A model generated the notes under the pieces. That model ran no database searches, was not told the origin of the DNA, and saw only the letters and a list, made by a program, of their open reading frames with translations. A DNA stretch of 64,000 bases from Bolinopsis microptera (lineage: Eukaryota > Ctenophora > Tentaculata > Lobata > Bolinopsidae), in assembly GCF_026151205.1 (NCBI RefSeq), contig NC_087078.1:11046175-11110174 (forward strand), written 5' to 3'. Position 1 is the stretch's first letter. Each line of letters begins with the position of its first letter. The translations under genes were made by a program, and so were the position numbers. Shown here one piece after another: positions 37,101-46,100 of this stretch.

Positions 37101-40100
37101 GTACTGCTGAGACTGCTGAGATGTGAGAGGTGGTACTGTGAGACTGCTGAGATGTGAGAGGTGGTACTGCTGAGACTGCTGAGATGTGAGAGGTGGTAGT
37201 GCTGAGACTGCTGAGATGTGAGAGGTGGTACTGCTGAGACTGCTGAGATGTGAGAGGTGGTACTGCTGAGACTGCTGAGATGTGAGAGGTGGTACTGCTG
37301 AGACTGCTGAGATGTGAGAGGTGGTACTGCTGAGACTGCTGAGATGTGAGAGGTGGTACTGCTGAGACTGCTGAGATGTGAGAGGTGGTACTGCTGAGAC
37401 TGCTGAGATGTGAGATGTGAGAGGTGGTACTGCTGAGATGTGAGATGTGAGAGGTGGTACTGCTGAGATGTGAGAGGTGGTACTGCTGAGACTGCTGAGA
37501 TGTGAGAGGTGGTACTGCTGAGACTGCTGAGATGTGAGAGGTGGTACTGCTGAGACTGCTGAGATGTGAGAGGTGGTACTGCTGAGACTGCTGAGATGTG
37601 AGAGGTGATAGTGCTGAGACTGCTGAGATGTGAGAGGTGGTACTGCTGAGACTGCTGAGATGTGAGAGGTGGTACTGCTGAGACTGCTGAGATGTGAGAG
37701 GTGGTACTGCTGAGACTGCTGAGATGTGAGAGGTGGTACTGCTGAGACTGCTGAGATGTGAGAGGTGGTACTGTGAGACTGCTGAGATGTGAGAGGTGAT
37801 AGTGCTGAGACTGCTGAGATGTGAGAGGTGGTACTGCTGAGACTGCTGAGATGTGAGAGGTGGTACTGCTGAGACTGCTGAGATGTGAGAGGTGGTACTG
37901 CTGAGACTGCTGAGATGTGAGAGGTGGTACTGCTGAGACTGCTGAGATGTGAGAGGTGGTACTGCTGAGATGTGAGATGTGAGAGGTGGTACTGCTGAGA
38001 TGTGAGAGGTGGTACTGCTGAGACTGCTGAGATGTGAGAGGTGGTACTGCTGAGACTGCTGAGATGTGAGAGGTGGTACTGCTGAGACTGCTGAGATGTG
38101 AGAGGTGGTACTGCTGAGACTGCTGAGATGTGAGAGGTGGTACTGCTGAGACTGCTGAGATGTGAGAGGTGATAGTGCTGAGACTGCTGAGATGTGAGAG
38201 GTGGTACTGCTGAGACTGCTGAGATGTGAGAGGTGGTACTGCTGAGACTGCTGAGATGTGAGAGGTGGTACTGCTGAGACTGCTGAGATGTGAGAGGTGG
38301 TACTGCTGAGACTGCTGAGATGTGAGAGGTGGTACTGTGAGACTGCTGAGATGTGAGAGGTGATAGTGCTGAGACTGCTGAGATGTGAGAGGTGGTACTG
38401 CTGAGACTGCTGAGATGTGAGAGGTGGTACTGCTGAGACTGCTGAGATGTGAGAGGTGATAGTGCTGAGACTGCTGAGATGTGAGAGGTGGTACTGCTGA
38501 GACTGCTGAGATGTGAGAGGTGATAGTGCTGAGACTGCTGAGATGTGAGAGGTGGTACTGCTGAGACTGCTGAGATGTGAGAGGTGGTACTGCTGAGACT
38601 GCTGAGATGTGAGAGGTGGTACTGCTGAGACTGCTGAGATGTGAGAGGTGGTACTGCTGAGACTGCTGAGATGTGAGAGGTGGTACTGCTGAGACTGCTG
38701 AGATGTGAGAGGTGGTACTGCTGAGATGTGAGATGTGAGAGGTGGTACTGCTGAGATGTGAGAGGTGGTACTGCTGAGACTGCTGAGATGTGAGAGGTGG
38801 TACTGCTGAGACTGCTGAGATGTGAGAGGTGGTACTGTGAGACTGCTGAGATGTGAGAGGTGGTACTGCTGAGACTGCTGAGATGTGAGAGGTGGTACTG
38901 CTGAGACTGCTGAGATGTGAGAGGTGGTACTGCTGAGACTGCTGAGATGTGAGAGGTGATAGTGCTGAGACTGCTGAGATGTGAGAGGTGGTACTGCTGA
39001 GACTGCTGAGATGTGAGAGGTGGTACTGCTGAGACTGCTGAGATGTGAGAGGTGGTACTGCTGAGACTGCTGAGATGTGAGAGGTGGTACTGCTGAGACT
39101 GCTGAGATGTGAGAGGTGGTACTGTGAGACTGCTGAGATGTGAGAGGTGGTACTGTGAGACTGCTGAGATGTGAGAGGTGGTACTGCTGAGACTGCTAAG
39201 ATGTGAGAGGTGGTACTGCTGAGACTGCTGAGATGTGAGAGGTGGTACTGTGAGACTGCTGAGATGTGAGAGGTGGTACTGTGAGACTGCTAAGATGTGA
39301 GAGGTGGTACTGCTGAGACTGCTGAGATGTGAGAGGTGGTACTGCTGAGACTGCTGAGATGTGAGAGGTGGTACTGCTGAGACTGCTGAGATGTGAGAGG
39401 TGGTACTGCTGAGACTGCTGAGATGTGAGAGGTGGTACTGCTGAGACTGCTGAGATGTGAGAGGTGGTACTACTGAGACTGCTGAGATGTGAGAGGTGGT
39501 ACTGCTGAGACTGCTGAGATGTGAGAGGTGGTACTGCTGAGACTGCTGAGATGTGAGAGGTGATAGTGCTGAGACTGCTGAGATGTGAGAGGTGGTACTG
39601 CTGAGACTACTGAGATGTGAGAGGTGGTACTGCTGAGACTGCTGAGATGTGAGAGGTGGTACTGCTGAGACTACTGAGATGTGAGAGGTGGTACTGCTGA
39701 GACTGCTGAGATGTGAGAGGTGGTACTGCTGAGACTGCTGAGATGTGAGAGGTGGTACTGTGAGACTGCTGAGATGTGAGAGGTGGTACTGCTGAGACTA
39801 CTGAGATGTGAGAGGTGGTACTGCTGAGACTGCTGAGATGTGAGAGGTGGTACTGCTGAGACTACTGAGATGTGAGAGGTGGTACTGCTGAGACTGCTGA
39901 GATGTGAGAGGTGATAGTGCTGAGACTGCTGAGATGTGAGAGGTGGTACTGCTGAGACTACTGAGATGTGAGAGGTGGTACTGCTGAGACTGCTGAGATG
40001 TGAGAGGTGGTACTGCTGAGACTACTGAGATGTGAGAGGTGGTACTGCTGAGACTGCTGAGATGTGAGAGGTGGTACTGCTGAGACTGCTGAGATGTGAG

Positions 40101-43100
40101 AGGTGGTACTGCTGAGACTGCTGAGATGTGAGAGGTGGTACTGCTGAGACTGCTGAGATGTGAGAGGTGGTACTGCTGAGACTGCTGAGATGTGAGAGGT
40201 GGTACTGTGAGACTGCTGAGATGTGAGAGGTGGTACTGCTGAGACTGCTGAGATGTGAGAGGTGGTACTGTGAGACTGCTGAGATGTGAGAGGTGGTACT
40301 GCTGAGACTGCTGAGATGTGAGAGGTGGTACTGCTGAGACTGCTGAGATGTGAGAGGTGGTACTGCTGAGACTGCTGAGATGTGAGAGGTGGTACTGCTG
40401 AGACTGCTGAGATGTGAGAGGTGGTACTGCTGAGACTGCTGAGATGTGAGAGGTGGTACTGTGAGACTGCTGAGATGTGAGAGGTGGTACTGCTGAGACT
40501 GCTGAGATGTGAGAGGTGGTACTGCTGAGACTGCTGAGACTGCTGAGACTGCTGAGATGTGAGAGGTGGTACTGCTGAGACTGCTGATATGTGAGAGGTG
40601 GTATTGCTGAGACTGCTGAGATGTGAGAGGTGATACTGCTGAGACTGCTGAGATGTGAGAGGTGGTACTGCTGAGACTATTGAGATGTGAGAGGTGGTTC
40701 TGTGAGACTATTGAGATGTGAGAGGTGGTACTGTGAGACTATTGAGAAATTCGTTAAAGTTATGCACAAAATGTGAATTTCTTTGTTGTTTGAAAGAGAA
40801 ATCATTAGCCGCTTACAAAATTTGTGTTTGCTGCTTCGCACAGAAGTCAGAACTTTTCCTATTTATCTTATATTGTGTTTAAGGAAAGCTGGTTAAACGC
40901 TAGAACAGTAATTATGTGATCATTTTAAAGAAACTAAATTTTATCTTTACTGTGTATATATTTGAATATTAATTAAGATGCTACGTACTTTAAACATAGA
41001 ATTTATATATTTTCTTTGTCAAATATTTTTACAACCCCAATAAAACAAAATATGATATTGACATTTGACGGTAATAATTTCAAGATAAATGACGTCACAG
41101 CGCGGCTCATCTAAAAACTACCGAATCTTTTACCTACATGGCTATTTAACCATAACGATTGAATATTTTTACCTGACTAACAATGACCTCCTCAGTGGCG
41201 AGCACTGGCTAAGGAGCTGGAAGGAGTGGTACGTATAGGGGCTGTGAACTGTGCGGATGCCAGAGATCTGTGTCACCATCTGAGGGGTTACCCATCTCTT
41301 TATCTCTACCGGCCTAGTGGTATGTATAATTAGATCTTCTAATTATGTATAATTACAAGTCTGAGATAATACCTTGTGGTTTTATGAATATGAGGATTGG
41401 AATAAAGTGATTTAGACTGATCATGAAAGCCAAAAAATTTGTCAATTATAATGTGAAAAAGGAGCCATTTTGTTAAGCTGATCTTGGAGTACTTCAGAAT
41501 GTTTATAGTTTTTATTGACATATAATAACATTTCTCCAATGCCTATTATGCGGTAAATATGAATGCCCAATATTGAGACTGCCATATTTAAAAACAAAAC
41601 CGTTACACAGGAAGAGAACAATACAACGGTGAGCGAGACATGGAGTCCATGATGAGCTACGTGATGGACAGTCTGCCTCCTTCTCCTGTTATAGCACTGT
41701 TTGAACCTTCCTTCAAGAAGGCTGTATCAGAGATTGAGCGTCCCTGGGTTGTTAGTTTCTGCTACAAGAACGACGGTCAGTTTGCTATATTAATATATCG
41801 TACTACCATAGCATTAAATTTACCAAAGCAACAAATTTACTAACGGTTTTCGAAGAATCAAGTTTCAGGATAGCAGTCAGTTCTTACAAAGTACCAGCTG
41901 CCATGTTATTTAACATAGTTCAGTTTAGTAGTGTTTACTGTTTAGTAGACATGGGGTTATTTAACACTAACTGTTGTATCCCACCAGATTGTCCGTCCCG
42001 CTCATCTCTAGACAGAGTATCCATCTCCCTTAAAAACATGGTCTATGTTGGGTACGTGTCATGTGACGAGAATCTTAAGATATGTGACTTACTTCCCATA
42101 GAATCTTCTGGATTACTCTTCATTCAGGGAGCTAAACCTACCATGAGCCTTGCTACTATTCTTAAAGATGCTGTGGTAAGTTAAATATGATGTGTTTTCT
42201 ACTCAACACACCTATATTAATTAGGAAGACGGAACTATGAGATACTAGTGGGTGGTGTGGTGTATAATTCGTTATATTGGAATTAGTTAGGGAATATGTA
42301 ATTATCTTCCGGATATTCAAGGAGGTTATTAGTTTCATAGAGTTGAACCGTTTACTGAGAACACATTTTGCTAATAATACGAGAGAAATACACATAATAT
42401 TATATCGCAAGAACAAAGCTTTCAACTAGCGGGTACCTAGTAATGTTATATTGTAACATTGAACATCTCGAGAATCACAATATCTCTTTTTCAGAAAATC
42501 GACACGTTGGTTACGCAAGAGATTGTTTTCACTGTGCTCAAAAATCTGCCGGAGCCTGACCTTATCACTGAAGATGATTTTGATGTGAGAAATATTTTCA
42601 GTTAAAATGGACTTTTTACTTTTGAATACGTGGCTCGAGTTTTACATATCAACAATAAAGAGTTATCATACGTAGAATATATAATTTTTTTCGATGATGG
42701 TTTCAATGTTATGTCCATTGTTTCAGACGTTGCACGATAAAGCTATGGCAGCTGACATAGATCCACAGATAGTTATATTTAGTAAAAGTGGTGTCCCTCT
42801 GGAGTTCATCAAACTGGGAGGTCAACTCAAGGACCAAAAGGTACGTGGGTAATACACAATGTTTCAGATATAAAGCTTTATTTCACCAAAATCACAGTAA
42901 GCTTTTATAAAATGTATTCTTGCCTAAAATAGCTCAGTGGGCCTAATTATGCTGACACACTTTCAAAATACGTTAACTGGACCACGCGATGACATTTGCA
43001 TTGACCCTTCGGCGCAAACCGCCAGTCAATACGATTTTGCGCGCGCGCGTTTTATGCACCGATTCTGGACACGTCGTCAAATTTATCACCTTTAACGTTT

Positions 43101-46100
43101 CCGGGGATGAGCCGCTACTGACGTAACTTTGACAGTTTCGCTCCGATTTTCGCAGTTTTTTGTGGCTGTTATTCCGTCATTTGCTCGTATAATTTCGTCG
43201 TCTAATTAAAAAGATGAGCAAATTCAAAATCTAATCCATAAATTCAAATATTTTTCAGCCATATCAAGTAGACTGTAATACATACTCCAAACTATGTGGT
43301 GACATGTTTGTCACTAGATATCCTACTCTCTTTGTACTGAAAGACGGAGGATACGAACGATACCATGGTGAGCAATATTCCATAACACAAATCTGTATTT
43401 TATATTCATTACTTAAAAGCTTGAATTGCCAAATTTAAACACAGGTTGACATATTTTTATTAAAATTCAGCGACAAAGATACATTTTGGGGTGTCAATCG
43501 TAATTTGCTAGTACAGGTTTTAATCAATGTAAAGTGTGCATGGCGATCTGAACCACAATCCTTCTCATTAAACCTCTGTGTAGCTAAATGTGCTGTCAGT
43601 TTTTGTGATCATTGATCTTACTAATAACCTGTTGCGTAGCTGTACTGTAGGGGGGGGGGGGGGGGGGGCAGCTGTTGTGTAGCTAGCTATACAGCTGCTA
43701 GCTGTACTGTAGATTAGAATATGTGATTTCTTCTCTCTTAGATTATTTCAGTTTGATCAATGTATTGATATCCCTAATCGCTGTAATAAACGAGAATAAC
43801 GCTAGATATTCCTACGTTATACGCTCACCCATCCTCAGGAAGACAAGACGCAGCAGACATGGCCATCTTCATCAGAGAAGCAATGTTATCCCCTCTAATC
43901 GAGCTAACTCCTGCTCACTTCCCTCACATTACAGAAACTACTTCGCTGGTTGACTTCTTCGCGCCCTGGTGCCCACCATGTATGCGGTTGTTACCTGAAG
44001 TCCGCAAAGCTGCACGAGATATGCCTAAAGTGGTGTTTGGCAGTGTGGATTGTGCTGCACATTCTCAACTTTGTCAAAGGGTACGGTACAGACGTTTCAT
44101 TTAGTAGTTAAACTGTCTAGATTTATCACGTATAGTATAATAGTCATAGTAGTTAATTTAGAAGTGTACAGTTCTTCTGCCACAAGATACGGGTATTCAG
44201 TTATTTAGTTATTTAGTTAGCCACAAGATACGGGTATTCAGTTATTTAGTTTAAAGGTACAGCATTGGTTGTGAAATCTAACTTGTCTAACCCCCCCTCC
44301 TCCTCAGATGTCTGTAAGCAGTTACCCCACAACAGTAATGTACAACTCCAGTAAACCACACACCACCTCCGGATACAAGAACAAGGAGGAAATATTACAA
44401 TTTATAGAAGATGTGCTCAATCCTCCGGTCATACAGCTGGACTACGAACAATGGATTATCAAAATAAACAACAAGAAAGCTGATGAGGTTCATTTCGTTT
44501 ACTTTCTCCTTTGAATAAGTCAAAATTTCGAAGAATTGAAGCTGGTCCGGCTGTCACTGAAATCATTTTGACCCATCCTTATCAGGTGTAGAACAAATTC
44601 ATAAATGTAGATGAACTTTAGCTCTAGCACAGCGATGTCAATATTTATAACCTGTCTCCTTCAGGTTTGGTTTGTGGACTACTACGCACCGTGGTGTGGA
44701 CCCTGTAAACAACTAGCACCTACCTGGAACAAGTTCTCTAAATCTCTAGACCACTTCGAGAATGTGTTTGTTGCTAAAGTTGACTGCACTGTTGAAACTC
44801 AGGTTAACAATATTCTCAAACTTATGTCTCTTGTAATTCATGACCTATTACGCAATATAAACCTGTATCGACAAGTGTATAACACAAAACTAATAGAAAT
44901 AGAATTCAAGTTTGAAATGTGTTTCCTTATCTATCTTTAAAATAAAGAACATGCCCTAACACACTGGTAGTTCAGGTGTGTAAACTAGAAGGTATAAGAG
45001 GATATCCAGCAGTTAAAGTATATGGAGCTGGGAGTAAGGGTCGGGGAAAGTTCACTCAGTACAAGGGATGGGGTCAACTAAACGACTTGCAGGGCTGGGC
45101 CATGCCTCATCTACCTTCTGATGTGGTAAGTTGTTGTGGTATAATCTTTTAAAATCGGTCAGTTATTCATGACACATGATGTAACTATGTTTGTGATAAT
45201 TAAATGTTATGACATTGTCTTTTTACTGGTTCGAAACTTTCGAATTGAAAAGCCGAACCGTTTGTATATAACTCAGTTATTTATCGTTTTATCAACTATC
45301 ACAGAAAACTGGGAACTGCGTCCTTTAAATATAAGGTTCTCATGCATGTTGCTTACTTTAACTATTAAATTAAAAATGCGGAAATAAGGAAGTTCCCCAC
45401 GATAAGCTTATGGAGTTGATTAAATACTTGTCTACAGAAAATGAGGCGAGCCCGAGTGTTATTAATTTAGAACACGATTTAACATGATACCAGAGCTTGA
45501 ACTTACTTCTCGCGTCACATTATCATAGTCTTATCATCATATTATCATAGCGGCAAATAAATCATATTCCGGATAACATATTACAAATCCGTTCCTACCA
45601 AAAGGTCAAGAATCTTCTTAGGATACCCCTTTAGTACTTTTACATTCTACATTGTAGTGCACTGTAAACATAGTTCTATTACTATTATTTATTATTATTT
45701 ATTTATACAAATCCGTTCCCAGGAAACGTTGGTTCCAAAGAACTTTGTAGATAAAGTACTCAAGTCCAAAAGTCCTTGGCTAGTGGAGTTCTATACGCCT
45801 AAATGCGGACCGTGCCAAAGGTAGAAAACCTTAGTTATCAATAAGTTCTTTGATGTAGTAAATCTCACTTGAAATTTTAATAAATTAATAAAATCTGGTT
45901 TATAACGGAGCTGAAAAACTCGAGATTTAGAAAATTCTTTGACGATAATTTCTTTGATATTTAACATCTCACTTGAAATTCGAATAAATAGATAAATAAA
46001 AATGTCTCTAAAATTAAGCTGTTAGATTAGGTTTTTAAAATATCCTTTGAGAACCTAAAAGCTAACCTGGCACAGATTTGCTGGTGAGATGGAGAAGTTA

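Noticed and set aside
34199-40746. CRISPR-like regular repeat array
   Set aside because: Repeats are directly adjacent with no unique spacers, the genome is animal, and no cas genes are present. It is a minisatellite.
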